Shown: positions 26,913 to 37,237, numbered from the stretch's first letter. The stretch: DNA of 61,759 nt from an uncultured Cellulophaga sp. (GCA_947492955.1 CANLOV010000016.1:1-61759), one strand, 5' to 3'. Numbers and translations: made by a program. The notes: generated from the letters alone by a model not told the origin.

Positions 26913-28754
26913 TTATTCTACCTTAAAAACAAAAGATTGCAAAGGCTTTAATTTTACTTTAAAACTAGCTTTATTTTCTTTTACAAACAGAGTAGATTCA
27001 TCCTTTTTATACAATTGATCTCTTAAAACATAATTATTGTTTTCTAAACTCCATTTTTTTAGTAAAGAAGAAGGCAATTCCATATTAAGATTAAATATTT
27101 CCTCAGTACTAAAATTAGTTACAATAATTAATTTTTCAGTATTAGACCATCTAGCGAACGAAAAAATATGCTCACTATCTTTAGTAAAAATAGGTATCTC
27201 TTGATACGCTCCCATTAATGCTGAACTATTAATAGTAAAGTTTAGTAAACGCTTATAAAAATCTCTTAATTGTTTTTCTTTTTTTGTAGACTGTCCTCCA
27301 TCAAATTGTTTATTATTAACCCAACGTTGGTAAGTAGGCACCCCTATATAATCAAAAATAGATGTTCTAGATGGAGTTCCAAACCCTGCATTTTCGGCTC
27401 CTGGCTCTCCTAATTCCTGACCAAAATATATTAATGTTGGCGATGTACTAATTGTTGCCGATAATACCATTCCTGGTTTACTTACTTCTGCATCTCCTAA
27501 AAACTCTGAACTAGCTATACGTTGCTCATCATGATTTTCTAAAAAATGAACCATATGATGCTCTATATCTTTTAAGCTTTCTACAATAGGTATTATGCTC
27601 TTTACAGAACCTTTACCCTGCATTACACTTTTTAATGTATCATACATTTGTACTTTATCATACAAATAATCCATTTTTCCTAAATGAATATAGTCTCTAT
27701 ATAGACTTGGTGTATACACTTCTGCTAAAAGAAAAGCGTCTTTATTTTTCATTTTAATTGCAGAATTCATATAACTCCAAAATTCTACTGGGACCATTTC
27801 TGCCATATCATACCTAAAACCATCTACTCCTAAATCTAACCAGTATAGTGCTATATCCTTAAATTTATTCCATGAGTTTGGAACTTTTTTGCTTTTCCAA
27901 AATTTAAAATGAACTACGGCATCTTTGTTTTTATAATTAGATGGCAATATTTCAAAATCTTTTGTGCCGTCTGGCTTTATACCATAATTAACTTTAACTG
28001 TTTCGTACCAATCATAAAAATCTGGTTGCGATAATCTTGAGCCATTCCCTGTCCATTTTGCAGGTTTCTCATAAAACTCAAAATCAGCTAAGGGATGTTG
28101 TTCTCCGCCAAGAGGTAAATAGCCATTCTTAAACTGAGGTACCGAAAAAGATTCTTTAGGGTTATAATAAAAATTATTATTTACATCATAAACTACATTT
28201 ATGTTATCTGTTGCCCCAAAATCTTTTACCCCAATCGGATTTGTTTTTCCTTCATAATTTCTGGCTATATGGTTAGGGATGATATCTATAATTACCTTTA
28301 AACCTAAATTATGTGTTCTTTTAATTAAATCTTTAAACTCCTCTAATCTGTTTTCTGGTTCTAAAGCTAAGTCTGGATTTATATTATAGTAATCTTTAAC
28401 TGCGTATGGAGAACCTGCTCTACCTTTTACTACATCTGGATCATCATTAGAAATACCGTATGCCGTATAATCTTTAATTACATTATGATGCAATACTCCT
28501 GTATACCAAATATGGGTAACTCCTAATTCTTTAATTTCTTTTAAAGCTGTTTCTGTAAAATCTGCAAACTTACCTACTCCATTTTCTTCTATAGTTCCCC
28601 ATGGTTTATTTGTGGTATTTGCATTCCCAAATAACCTAGTAAAAACTTGATAGATAACTACTTTTCCTTTTTTATTTTCTGCTACACTTTCTTTTTTATC
28701 TGATGTACAGCTAATGAATAACAGTGATAAAATTGATATTGTAATTTTTTTCAT
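26913..28754 (-). CDS. GH13 alpha-amylase-type lipoprotein
   Basis: A 613-residue lipoprotein (SLLFISC, Cys16) with a GH13 barrel. Catalytic residues are visible: nucleophile Asp316 in GFRYDMAEM, acid/base Glu345 in AEVYTP, and Asp409 in ENHDEQR. Region I is IDIIPNHIAR and the C-terminal beta domain starts near residue 530. It would cleave alpha-1,4 bonds of maltodextrins, on the periplasmic side or the surface. Last gene of the minus-strand glucan operon; its start overlaps the previous stop by 4 bp (ATGA). Confidence 0.92.
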   Translation of the reverse strand: MKKITISILSLLFISCTSDKKESVAENKKGKVVIYQVFTRLFGNANTTNKPWGTIEENGVGKFADFTETALKEIKELGVTHIWYTGVLHHNVIKDYTAYGISNDDPDVVKGRAGSPYAVKDYYNINPDLALEPENRLEEFKDLIKRTHNLGLKVIIDIIPNHIARNYEGKTNPIGVKDFGATDNINVVYDVNNNFYYNPKESFSVPQFKNGYLPLGGEQHPLADFEFYEKPAKWTGNGSRLSQPDFYDWYETVKVNYGIKPDGTKDFEILPSNYKNKDAVVHFKFWKSKKVPNSWNKFKDIALYWLDLGVDGFRYDMAEMVPVEFWSYMNSAIKMKNKDAFLLAEVYTPSLYRDYIHLGKMDYLYDKVQMYDTLKSVMQGKGSVKSIIPIVESLKDIEHHMVHFLENHDEQRIASSEFLGDAEVSKPGMVLSATISTSPTLIYFGQELGEPGAENAGFGTPSRTSIFDYIGVPTYQRWVNNKQFDGGQSTKKEKQLRDFYKRLLNFTINSSALMGAYQEIPIFTKDSEHIFSFARWSNTEKLIIVTNFSTEEIFNLNMELPSSLLKKWSLENNNYVLRDQLYKKDESTLFVKENKASFKVKLKPLQSFVFKVE

Positions 28755-30445
28755 TTAGAATTATTATTTTCTAGTAATACTATGGTATAAGGAGTATCTA
28801 TTTTTACTTCTCCATTAATAACCTCAACTTTTTTACCTGAATAAGCTTCGGTTAATAGTTCTCCTTCGTTAAAAATATTAGACACATTTATTTCTTTTTC
28901 TCCTTTAGTTACATCTAAACCTACTATTACTTTATCGGTATAATTTTCTTTAGTATAAGATCTCTTAAAAATATAAGGGCTAGTAGATATTATTTTATGA
29001 TGCCCTGCTCCTATAGAAGGATGATTTGCTCTAAATTTGCCTAGCTTTTGCCAATGATTTAAGACTTCTTTTGTTGTATTATCATTTTTTAGAAATTCCC
29101 AATTCATAAAAGAACGCAATGTAGCATCGCCTTTTGCTCCTTCAATTTTTAATGGCCTGGAAGTTTCGTCTCCGTAATATATCTGGGCTGTACCTGGTGT
29201 TAAAAGTAATTTTGTAGCAGCCTCAAAAGGTTTTGTTCTTTCTTGATCAAAAGGTTCTCCATCATCATGTGAACTTATGTAATTTAAAACTCCGTAATCT
29301 TTTAATTCATTATTTAAAATAGTATCATACTTAGAAAATAATTCCTCGTAGCTAAGTTGAGTGGCATTCCATTTAAATTCAAAATTTATAAGACTGTTAA
29401 AAGCTTCATTAAAATAATTTACTTTCTTATCTCCATAATCATAATATTGTTTTGATGATATATTGTAATTATATACTTCACCGACGATATAAAATTTGTT
29501 ATCATCTAAAACCTTATCAGGATTATTGTTTTTGTAATAGGTAAAAGCATTATCGCAAACTTGTTTAAAATCTTGCCAAACACTCTCTTCCGTATGCTTT
29601 ACGGTATCTACCCTATAACCATCTATACCATATTCTTTAATATAATCTGCAAGCCATTTTATAATGTAATATTTTGGAGCTCGTGGATAGCCTGTTTCTG
29701 TAAAGAAATTATTGAGCTCTTTTTGTTCTTGTTCATACCTTCCCTCTTTTTTCCATTTTTCAATTAAAAAATTTGGTAAAGGCACATCTTTGTTAGACTC
29801 TGTTTTTATATCTGGTAAATTTTCTACTAAAGTACAGGTTACTGTAGTTTCATAATTAGCATAAGTACATTTAGGTGTAGTTCTTACCCAATCTTTAGGA
29901 AAAACTGGGTCATTCTCAGTAACGGGCCCAGTATGGTTTACAACGGCATCTAAAAGAACTCTAATTCCTTTTTCGTGTGCTACTTGCACTAATTTCTTTA
30001 AATCTGCTTTGGTTCCAAAATTGGGATCTAATGAAGTCCAATCTCTGGTCCAGTAACCGTGAAAACCATAAGAAACACCAGTTCCTTCATCTACCGACCC
30101 TTTTATCTGTTCTAAAAATGGAGACATCCATATGGCATTAACACCTAAATCGTTAAAATAGCCTTCTTCTATTTTTTTTATTATTCCTTTTAAATCGCCC
30201 CCCATAAAACCTCTTAGCTTTGCTGCTTCTTTGGTTCTATTAAAATTAATATCATTGGTATGATTGCCATTATAAAAACGGTCTGTAAGCATAAAATAAA
30301 CAGTTGCATTTTCCCATATAAATGGTACTGCTTGTTGTTCTTTAGTTATATCTTTTTTTGTAATAAATATAAACCCCAAAACAACAGCACATATTGCTAT
30401 TATTTTAAAACTTAACTTTAATTTTTTTGTATAAAAACGCTTCAT
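28751..30445 (-). CDS. GH13 alpha-amylase with N-terminal membrane anchor, MalS-like
   Basis: A 564-residue GH13 enzyme. Residues about 11-27 (SFKIIAICAVVLGFIFI) form a hydrophobic segment without a lipobox Cys, so a membrane anchor or uncleaved signal is likely. Catalytic residues: Asp280 in GYRVDTVKH, Glu323 in VGEVYN, Asp394 in SSHDDGEP; region I is LLDAVVNHTGP. The opening, ATVYFMLTDRFYNG and LRGFMGGDLKGI, resembles periplasmic MalS-type amylases, though the subfamily is an inference. Its first 41 bases overlap the 3' end of the GH31 gene, implying translational coupling. Confidence 0.9.
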   Translation of the reverse strand: MKRFYTKKLKLSFKIIAICAVVLGFIFITKKDITKEQQAVPFIWENATVYFMLTDRFYNGNHTNDINFNRTKEAAKLRGFMGGDLKGIIKKIEEGYFNDLGVNAIWMSPFLEQIKGSVDEGTGVSYGFHGYWTRDWTSLDPNFGTKADLKKLVQVAHEKGIRVLLDAVVNHTGPVTENDPVFPKDWVRTTPKCTYANYETTVTCTLVENLPDIKTESNKDVPLPNFLIEKWKKEGRYEQEQKELNNFFTETGYPRAPKYYIIKWLADYIKEYGIDGYRVDTVKHTEESVWQDFKQVCDNAFTYYKNNNPDKVLDDNKFYIVGEVYNYNISSKQYYDYGDKKVNYFNEAFNSLINFEFKWNATQLSYEELFSKYDTILNNELKDYGVLNYISSHDDGEPFDQERTKPFEAATKLLLTPGTAQIYYGDETSRPLKIEGAKGDATLRSFMNWEFLKNDNTTKEVLNHWQKLGKFRANHPSIGAGHHKIISTSPYIFKRSYTKENYTDKVIVGLDVTKGEKEINVSNIFNEGELLTEAYSGKKVEVINGEVKIDTPYTIVLLENNNSK

Positions 30446-32780
30446 CCTTACTATTAATTTTAAGTAATTTAGTTTCCTTATTCCACTCGTAATAACACCC
30501 CTTTATTTTTCTTGGTTTTTTAGTTATATTATGAATAATAAGATTTATATTTTTTGATTTTACTTTTGTATTTTCACCTACTTTGGTCTGTATTGTTATG
30601 TCTATTTCCTTAATACCAACCTCGCTAGTAAAAGTCAGTAGCTCATACATTCCTTTTTCGTAGGCATTTGATAACTCACCATTATCATAGTATAATTGCC
30701 TTGTACTTTGTTTTACAGATACATCATAATAATAATGCAATTCTAAATTATCTAGAGTATACTGCTTTGTAGATTGTATAATTGGTATTTTAGGAATAAA
30801 AGCCCCCGCTCTAACATAGGTGGGAATATATTCTTTGCTAACTTCTATGTTTTTAAAAGAGCCTCCTTCTTGTCTTTCGTTTGTATAATAATTAAACCAA
30901 ATATTATTTTTAGGAAAATAAACTTTTTTATGAGTTACTGCTGGTTTTACTATTGGAGATACTAGAAAGTCTTTCCCCCATAAATAAGTGCCTGATATTT
31001 GTTGAGTTTCTTTATTCTCTGGCTCTTCAAAAAGTAACGAACGCATTAAAGGCATCCCAGTTTGGTTGTTTTCAAAAGCCAAAGTATAATTATAGGGTAA
31101 TAATTGATATCTTAATTCTACTGCCTTTTTTGCTAAAGATTTTGTTTTGCGGTCTTTAAAAACTGGCTCTGGAGCTACCGACTCTTGCCCATGGGGTCTA
31201 AATATAGGCTGAAAAACGCCGTACTGTAACCAACGAATATATAATTCTGTATCGTCTAAATCACCTGCAAACCCTCCTAAATCAGAATGCATATACCCTA
31301 AACCCTGCATTCCCATTTGTAATGCTATTTCTGGTTGCGATTGTAATCCTCCCCAAGTTCTATTAACATCTCCAGACCATGGAATAATTCCGAAACGTTG
31401 TGAACCAGAATATCCTGCTCTCATTAAAATAAAAGGCCTCTTATTGGGGAAATCTTGTTTAAAACCTTCTTGTATTAATTGTGCCCAATGATGTCCGTAT
31501 ATATTATGCACCTCATCTGCAGTACCAATGGCATGTAGTAAGTCTTTGGGATGTACTTCTGGTTCTCCTAAATCTCCCCAAAAACCAGTAACTCCCATTT
31601 TGTATAACTCTTTATACCTATTCCAAAACCATTTTCTTCCTTTAGGATTATATATATCTATTAAGCCCGTATTTCCAAAATAAAAATCATAGGTATACGC
31701 ATTCCCTAAAGTATCTTTTGCTAAAATATCTTTAGTAACAGCATCTTTAAAGCGCTTAGAGGTACTTAAAACAAAGGGTTCGGTTATTACTACTGTTTCT
31801 ATTCCTTCTTTAGAGAAATCTGCAATCATTTTTTTAGGAGTAGGAAAATAATCTTTATAAAATTCTAAATCTCCCATACTGCCTTGTATTTCTTTTCCAA
31901 ACCAATATAAATCTAAAACTACCGCATCTAGTGGTATACTATCTTGTTTAAATTTTTGAATGGTATTACGGGTTTCTTCTTCCGAATGATAACCAAACCT
32001 ACTAGCAAAATTACCAAACGCCCAACGTGGTGGTATGGGTTGTCTTCCTGTTAAGGCGGTATAATTAGTTATTAAGTCTTGCCAAGAATCTCCAACTACA
32101 ACTTGGTATGTTTTACGCCCCGATATAGTTTCGTATGTTAATGTATTATCATTTTTACTATCTAAGTCTAAGAAACCAATTGGAGCATTATCAAAATGAA
32201 TAGCATAAATTTTTGAAGACAATACTAAAGGCATAGTATAGTTCATTAATTCCGAATGAGTTTCGTACCCATAATGTGCTTTATTATATAATTCTAAGCG
32301 ATGCCCACGCCTATTCATACCTAAGGCCCTAGCTCCTCCTCCATAAAGGATTTCTTCTTTTTCTATATTAAATTGAATTGCTTCTCTTTCTGCTATTTTA
32401 GTATACCCAAGTTTTTCCGAAATAACTGGCTTTCCTTTATAATTAAAGGAAACTTGAAAAGGTGCTTTTTGAATAAAAACAACTAAGTCTTTTTCTATAG
32501 TATACGTAATTGCTTTTTCTGTTTCTACAAGTGTAGTTTTTAAACTTATAGGAGCTAATACAACAGCATGAGATGTATTTATAAAAGCTTCTTGCTCCGG
32601 AATAAAACTAAGTTCTACTATTTTTTCTGTATATGGTTTAATTAAATAAGTACCATCTGTTACTTTAACTTTTACATGTGTGTTTTCCTCCTTTAAATCT
32701 ACAAATAAACGATTTGTATTTTGGGCATAGGATGCTTGTAATACCAATAAAAGAGCCGCGATTATTTTTAAAAACTTCAT
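30405..32780 (-). CDS. GH31 alpha-glucosidase-type enzyme
   Basis: A 791-residue protein with a signal peptide (LLLVLQASYAQ), therefore periplasmic or beyond. The GH31 layout is clear: an N-terminal beta domain, then the barrel with the nucleophile Asp403 in GFWGDLGEPE and acid/base Asp471 in PWSGDVNRTW. HSDLGGFAGD and RWLQYGVFQPIFRPHG are family motifs, and C-terminal beta domains complete it. In this operon it would release glucose from the non-reducing ends of maltodextrins. GH31 also includes xylosidases and transglycosylases, so the specificity comes from context only. Confidence 0.9.
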   Translation of the reverse strand: MKFLKIIAALLLVLQASYAQNTNRLFVDLKEENTHVKVKVTDGTYLIKPYTEKIVELSFIPEQEAFINTSHAVVLAPISLKTTLVETEKAITYTIEKDLVVFIQKAPFQVSFNYKGKPVISEKLGYTKIAEREAIQFNIEKEEILYGGGARALGMNRRGHRLELYNKAHYGYETHSELMNYTMPLVLSSKIYAIHFDNAPIGFLDLDSKNDNTLTYETISGRKTYQVVVGDSWQDLITNYTALTGRQPIPPRWAFGNFASRFGYHSEEETRNTIQKFKQDSIPLDAVVLDLYWFGKEIQGSMGDLEFYKDYFPTPKKMIADFSKEGIETVVITEPFVLSTSKRFKDAVTKDILAKDTLGNAYTYDFYFGNTGLIDIYNPKGRKWFWNRYKELYKMGVTGFWGDLGEPEVHPKDLLHAIGTADEVHNIYGHHWAQLIQEGFKQDFPNKRPFILMRAGYSGSQRFGIIPWSGDVNRTWGGLQSQPEIALQMGMQGLGYMHSDLGGFAGDLDDTELYIRWLQYGVFQPIFRPHGQESVAPEPVFKDRKTKSLAKKAVELRYQLLPYNYTLAFENNQTGMPLMRSLLFEEPENKETQQISGTYLWGKDFLVSPIVKPAVTHKKVYFPKNNIWFNYYTNERQEGGSFKNIEVSKEYIPTYVRAGAFIPKIPIIQSTKQYTLDNLELHYYYDVSVKQSTRQLYYDNGELSNAYEKGMYELLTFTSEVGIKEIDITIQTKVGENTKVKSKNINLIIHNITKKPRKIKGCYYEWNKETKLLKINSKDEAFLYKKIKVKF

Positions 32781-32789
32781 ATCTTACCC

Positions 32790-34724
32790 TTATAACTTAG
32801 TTGTTAATATAAATGCTCCTTTGCTTTTTAATTCTATATCCTTATTCCAAATTATCTCTTTATTAGTAATTATGTTTTTAAAAGTTCTCCCTTTTAACCC
32901 TAACTCTTTAAAACGTGTTAGGTCTAATGTTGTAGCTTTATTTTTATTTAAAATTACAACTACTATTTCCTCTCTTTCTATTCTAAATAAAGTATAAACT
33001 CCGTTTTCTGGTGCAAAATGTATTGTTTTACCAGTTGCAATTGCTTTACTTGTTTTTCTGTAATTAAGAACTTTTTTTAAATACAATTGCATTTCTAATT
33101 GTTCCTTAGATAAACCTTTTCCTGTAAATACATTTATTTTATCTCCTAACCAACCTCCTGGAAAATCTTTTCTTATTAACCCATGGTCTCCAGGCTTAGC
33201 GGTATTTTGCATTAAAATTTCTGTGCCATAATATATTTGAGGTATCCGTGGTAAACAAAGCATATAACCTAATGCCATTTTTGTGTTTGTTACATCTTCA
33301 TTTAACTGGGTAAAAATTCTATCCATATCATGATTATCAGAAAAAATCATAATATCTTTAGGCTTAACGTAACTAAAATCGTTTGCCAAGCCCTCATATA
33401 ATTTTATAAGCCCTGTATTCCATGCTTCAGGCTCATTAAGACCCGCTACTATGTATGATTGCATTGGAAAATCCATTGGAGATTTTAAGTTAGACTCATA
33501 ACCATCTGTATTATTTGCTCCTTTTTGCCAATACCCCACCAATAACGGATTGTAACTCCATTCTTCTCCAACAATACTAAATTTAGGATATTCATTCATT
33601 ATAGCTCCTGCCCAATTAGACATAAACTCTTTATTAGGGTACGGATAAGTATCTTGTCTTATACCTCCTAATTGTAGTGTTTCTATCCACCAGATATTAT
33701 TTTGAATTAAATATGTTGCTAAAAATGTATTTTCTTGATTTAAATCTGGCATTGTAGCAACAAACCAACCTTTACTTAAGCCTTCTTTATCTGCTTTAGA
33801 AGCGTATATATCTTGGTTTGTTGTTCTTTTATGATTAGATATTGTATACTCTTTATCAATGCTTTTCCCTTTTTGTATTTTCTCGTATACTTCCTGATGG
33901 TTTACCCAATCTTTAAAAGGTAAATCTTTCATCCACCAATGTTCACTACCACAATGGTTTGCAACCTGATCCATAATTAGTTTTACGCCTCTTTTCTTAG
34001 CTTCTAAAGAAAGCTTCTTATAATCTTCTAAAGTACCATATCGCGGGTCTACTTCATAAAAATCAGTCATAGCATACCCATGATAAGATTGTGTATACAT
34101 ATCATTTGTTAGCAAAGGACAAGACCAAATAGCTGTAAATCCCATATCTTGTATGTAATCTAAACTATTTATAATTCCTTTTATATCTCCACCATGTCTT
34201 GCATAATCGTTTTTTCGGTCAATAGTTTTCTCTTTTAAGCCTAGAACAATATCATTAGTGGTATCTGCATTCACAAAACGGTCTGGCGTTATTAAATATA
34301 TAGCATCGGAGCTATTAAAACCATCATATAATTCTGATTCTTTTAAACGTGATTTTAATTCATAGCTATGCTCGTACTTTTGCCCATCATCAAACTTAAA
34401 TTCAATATTAAACATACCTGGTATAGTGGTTCTGCTTATTTCTAAATCTATAAATAAATAATTAGGGCTTGTACCTTTATGTACTTTTATAATAGTAACT
34501 CCTTCGTAATTAATTGTTGGAACTGCATTACTTATATTTTGCTTCTTTACCAATAATTGTAGCTTAGAATCTTTAAAACCTACCCACCAATTAGGAGGTT
34601 CTACCCTATCTAAAAAATTACTAGGTATTATGGTAGAAATAGGTGCTGTTTCTTTTTGTGTTCCTTTAAACGCTAACACCTGCATGCTTAGGCATAAGAA
34701 AACTATTTGAATGTAATATTTCAT
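32790..34724 (-). CDS. GH13 neopullulanase/cyclomaltodextrinase (SusA-like)
   Basis: A 644-residue enzyme with a signal peptide (LCLSMQVLAF). An N-terminal beta-sandwich (about 30-130; VEPPNWWVGFKDSKLQLLV) typical of cyclomaltodextrinases precedes the barrel. Catalytic residues: Asp358 in GIRQDTYPY, Glu387 in VGEEWS, Asp466 in SDNHD; region I is KLIMDQVANHCG. It would hydrolyse cyclodextrins, pullulan or imported maltodextrins in the periplasm, like SusA of the Bacteroides starch system. It lies 9 bp before the GH31 gene and 83 bp after GH65, with a hairpin in that gap. Confidence 0.93.
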   Translation of the reverse strand: MKYYIQIVFLCLSMQVLAFKGTQKETAPISTIIPSNFLDRVEPPNWWVGFKDSKLQLLVKKQNISNAVPTINYEGVTIIKVHKGTSPNYLFIDLEISRTTIPGMFNIEFKFDDGQKYEHSYELKSRLKESELYDGFNSSDAIYLITPDRFVNADTTNDIVLGLKEKTIDRKNDYARHGGDIKGIINSLDYIQDMGFTAIWSCPLLTNDMYTQSYHGYAMTDFYEVDPRYGTLEDYKKLSLEAKKRGVKLIMDQVANHCGSEHWWMKDLPFKDWVNHQEVYEKIQKGKSIDKEYTISNHKRTTNQDIYASKADKEGLSKGWFVATMPDLNQENTFLATYLIQNNIWWIETLQLGGIRQDTYPYPNKEFMSNWAGAIMNEYPKFSIVGEEWSYNPLLVGYWQKGANNTDGYESNLKSPMDFPMQSYIVAGLNEPEAWNTGLIKLYEGLANDFSYVKPKDIMIFSDNHDMDRIFTQLNEDVTNTKMALGYMLCLPRIPQIYYGTEILMQNTAKPGDHGLIRKDFPGGWLGDKINVFTGKGLSKEQLEMQLYLKKVLNYRKTSKAIATGKTIHFAPENGVYTLFRIEREEIVVVILNKNKATTLDLTRFKELGLKGRTFKNIITNKEIIWNKDIELKSKGAFILTTKL

Positions 34725-34746
34725 TTACTCTATATTTAATATAAAC

Positions 34747-34787
34747 TAAACAATAACAGCTAACATAAAGTAAGCTGCTATTGTTTA
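34747..34787 (-). terminator. Intra-operon hairpin between GH65 and the neopullulanase gene
   Basis: Plus-strand TAAACAATAACAGCT (34747-34761) pairs with AGCTGCTATTGTTTA (34773-34787), a 15-bp stem with one G-U or A-C type mismatch and an 11-base loop. In the minus direction it is followed by TTTATATTAAATATAG rather than a clean T-run. It may be a partial terminator or an RNA-processing site that sets unequal expression. Confidence 0.5.
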
Positions 34788-34807
34788 TGTTCTTATAAAA
34801 AAGTATA

Positions 34808-37114
34808 CTATACTTTCACCAAATTATTTGGAGAAATTTTTACTTGCTCACCATTAACTAAAATGGTTATATCCTTATCTCCTTCTAATTCAAACTTGGT
34901 ATCTGTCTGGGTTACTTTTACCTTTATAATTTGGTTTCTAAAGTTTACATTAAAAGAATATCCTTTCCACTGTTTAGGTATTCTGGGTGTAAAAGACATG
35001 GTATCATTAACAATACGCATTCCTCCAAAACCTTCTACAATACTCATCCAAGTACCAGCCATAGAGGTAATATGTAAACCTTCTTCTACTTCATGGTTAT
35101 AATCATCTAAATCTAACCTAGAGGTACGCAAATAAAAATTATAAGCTTGCTCCATTCTGCCTAATTTAGCTGCTTGTATACTATGAACACAGGGAGATAA
35201 AGAACTTTCATGAACTGTAAATGGTTCATAAAAATCAAAATGGCGCTCTAATTCCTCGGTACTAAAATGATCTTCGAAGAAATAAAAGCCTTGTAATGTA
35301 TCTGCTTGTTTTATATAAGGAGACCTTAAAATTCTGTCCCAAGACCATTTTTGATTTATTGGCCTTTCAGATTTATTTAAATCTGATACTGTAATTAACT
35401 CTTTATCTAGAAAACCATCTTGTTGTAAATAAACCTGATGCTCCTTAGAATAAGGATAATACATATTATTAGCAACCTCTGACCATTGTGTTAATTCTTC
35501 TGCTGTAATATTTACCTTTTGCAAAATTCTAGAATAATCACTTCTATATTCATTCTTAACTTTTTCTATTTGCTCTAATGTATATTTTATACACCATTGT
35601 GCTATATAATTGGTATACCAATTATTATCTATATTATTTTCATATTCATTAGGTCCTGTTACGCCAAGGATAACATATTTGCCTTTTGCTTTTGAAAAAG
35701 ATGCTCTTTGCTGCCAAAAACGAGCTATACCGATTAATACCTCTAAACCTTTTTCTGGTATATAACTATAATCTCCTGTGTAGCGATAGTAATTATAGAT
35801 TGCAAAAGCTATAGCCCCGTTTCTATGAATTTCTTCGAAAGTAATTTCCCATTCATTATGGCATTCTTCTCCGTTCATAGTAACCATAGGAAATAATGCA
35901 GCACCATTACCTAAACCTATCTTTTCAGCATTTTCAATAGCTTTATCTAATTGATTATAACGATAGGTTAATAAATTACGTGCTACATCTTGGTTCTTTG
36001 TTGCCATATAAAAAGGAATACAATAGGCTTCTGTATCCCAGTAAGTACTTCCTCCATATTTTTCTCCGGTAAAACCTTTAGGACCAATATTTAACCTGGC
36101 ATCTTTTCCTAAATAAGTTTGATTTAATTGAAAAATATTAAAACGTATGCCTTGTTGGGCATCTACATCACCATCTATAGTAATATCTGCCATTTTCCAA
36201 ATATCTGCCCAAGCTTGCTTTTGCTCTTCTAAAAGGGCTTTAAAACCTATACTTGATGCTTTAGACAACACCTTTTTAGACGCTTCTTTTAATTTTTCTT
36301 TAGGGTGATTTTCTGAAACAGTATAACCTCCATATTTGGTTAATGCTATAGTTTCTCCTTTTTGTACAGTATGCTTATATTGAAACTCTATATAGTTTTC
36401 TGTAGTATTAACATTTTTTTCTTGAGATATAAACTCATTATTTAATGTTAATTCTGTTTGCATGCTTGTGCATACATAAAAATTGGTTTTCATGGTATTA
36501 GACACTATAAATGCTTGGTTCTCTTCATCAGTAACACTTGTAGTATTCCAAAATTTATCTTCCCAATTGGTATCTTCATTGGTAATACCACTATCCAAAT
36601 AAGGACAAAGTTCTATTTCTGCATTGCTATTTAAAGGTGTTACTTCATATATAATTGCGCCTATCTCATCTAATTGTAAACTCAAAAATCTAGTAGCATT
36701 TACAGCAACTTCTACCCCATTATTTAAAACAGCTTCAAAGGTTCTTTTATACCAACCTTCTTGCATATTTAATTCTCTTTTAAAGTTTTTAACCTCTTTA
36801 CAAGTAAATAAATCTAAAGGTTCTTTATTTATAGCTACTTTAATACCTATCCAATTGGGAGCATTTAATACTTTTGCAAAATACTCGGGATAACCATTTT
36901 TCCACCACCCAACTCTAGTTTTATCTGGATAATATACTCCTGCTACATAACTTCCTTGAAATGTAGCGCCAGAATAGTGCTCTTCAAAATTAGCACGCTG
37001 TCCCATGGCGCCATTACCTATACTAAATAAACTTTCGGAAGATTTAACTCGTTCTACATCAAAGCCCTCTTCTATTATTGACCAATTATTTGATTTTATA
37101 TAATTCTGATTCAT
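34808..37114 (-). CDS. GH65 maltose phosphorylase-type enzyme
   Basis: A 768-residue protein without a signal peptide, hence cytoplasmic. The catalytic acid is Glu490 in VTGPNEYENN, matching the position of the catalytic Glu in known maltose phosphorylases. YWDTEAYCIPFYMAT and QADTLQGFYFFEDHFS in the (alpha/alpha)6 barrel support the family. With phosphate it would split maltose into glucose and beta-glucose 1-phosphate. The pgmB gene directly upstream supplies the next step and argues for maltose, though trehalose or kojibiose specificity cannot be excluded. Confidence 0.93.
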   Translation of the reverse strand: MNQNYIKSNNWSIIEEGFDVERVKSSESLFSIGNGAMGQRANFEEHYSGATFQGSYVAGVYYPDKTRVGWWKNGYPEYFAKVLNAPNWIGIKVAINKEPLDLFTCKEVKNFKRELNMQEGWYKRTFEAVLNNGVEVAVNATRFLSLQLDEIGAIIYEVTPLNSNAEIELCPYLDSGITNEDTNWEDKFWNTTSVTDEENQAFIVSNTMKTNFYVCTSMQTELTLNNEFISQEKNVNTTENYIEFQYKHTVQKGETIALTKYGGYTVSENHPKEKLKEASKKVLSKASSIGFKALLEEQKQAWADIWKMADITIDGDVDAQQGIRFNIFQLNQTYLGKDARLNIGPKGFTGEKYGGSTYWDTEAYCIPFYMATKNQDVARNLLTYRYNQLDKAIENAEKIGLGNGAALFPMVTMNGEECHNEWEITFEEIHRNGAIAFAIYNYYRYTGDYSYIPEKGLEVLIGIARFWQQRASFSKAKGKYVILGVTGPNEYENNIDNNWYTNYIAQWCIKYTLEQIEKVKNEYRSDYSRILQKVNITAEELTQWSEVANNMYYPYSKEHQVYLQQDGFLDKELITVSDLNKSERPINQKWSWDRILRSPYIKQADTLQGFYFFEDHFSTEELERHFDFYEPFTVHESSLSPCVHSIQAAKLGRMEQAYNFYLRTSRLDLDDYNHEVEEGLHITSMAGTWMSIVEGFGGMRIVNDTMSFTPRIPKQWKGYSFNVNFRNQIIKVKVTQTDTKFELEGDKDITILVNGEQVKISPNNLVKV

Positions 37115-37129
37115 TTTTTTATTTTTTTA

Positions 37130-37237
37130 CTCGATAATCGAGATTTAAATGCTCCAAGGCTTGCCTCGAAATAAAATTACTTTCTAACGAATACCTCGTG
37201 GTCTTGCCTCGTGGTTGTTTACTTCAGAAAGTAATTT
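37130..37237 (-). repeat. Compact repeat element overlapping the pgmB 3' end
   Basis: Three repeat structures are packed here. CTCGAT-A-ATCGAG is a near-perfect palindrome at 37130-37142. CTTGCCTCG occurs at 37160-37168 and 37203-37211. CCTCGTGG occurs at 37194-37201 and 37207-37214. AAATTACTTTCT (37174-37185) and AGAAAGTAATTT (37226-37237) are perfect 12-bp inverted arms enclosing the CCTCGTGG copies. GC content is clearly higher than in surrounding DNA. It looks like a small dispersed repeat, but no second copy is present in the window. Confidence 0.55.
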
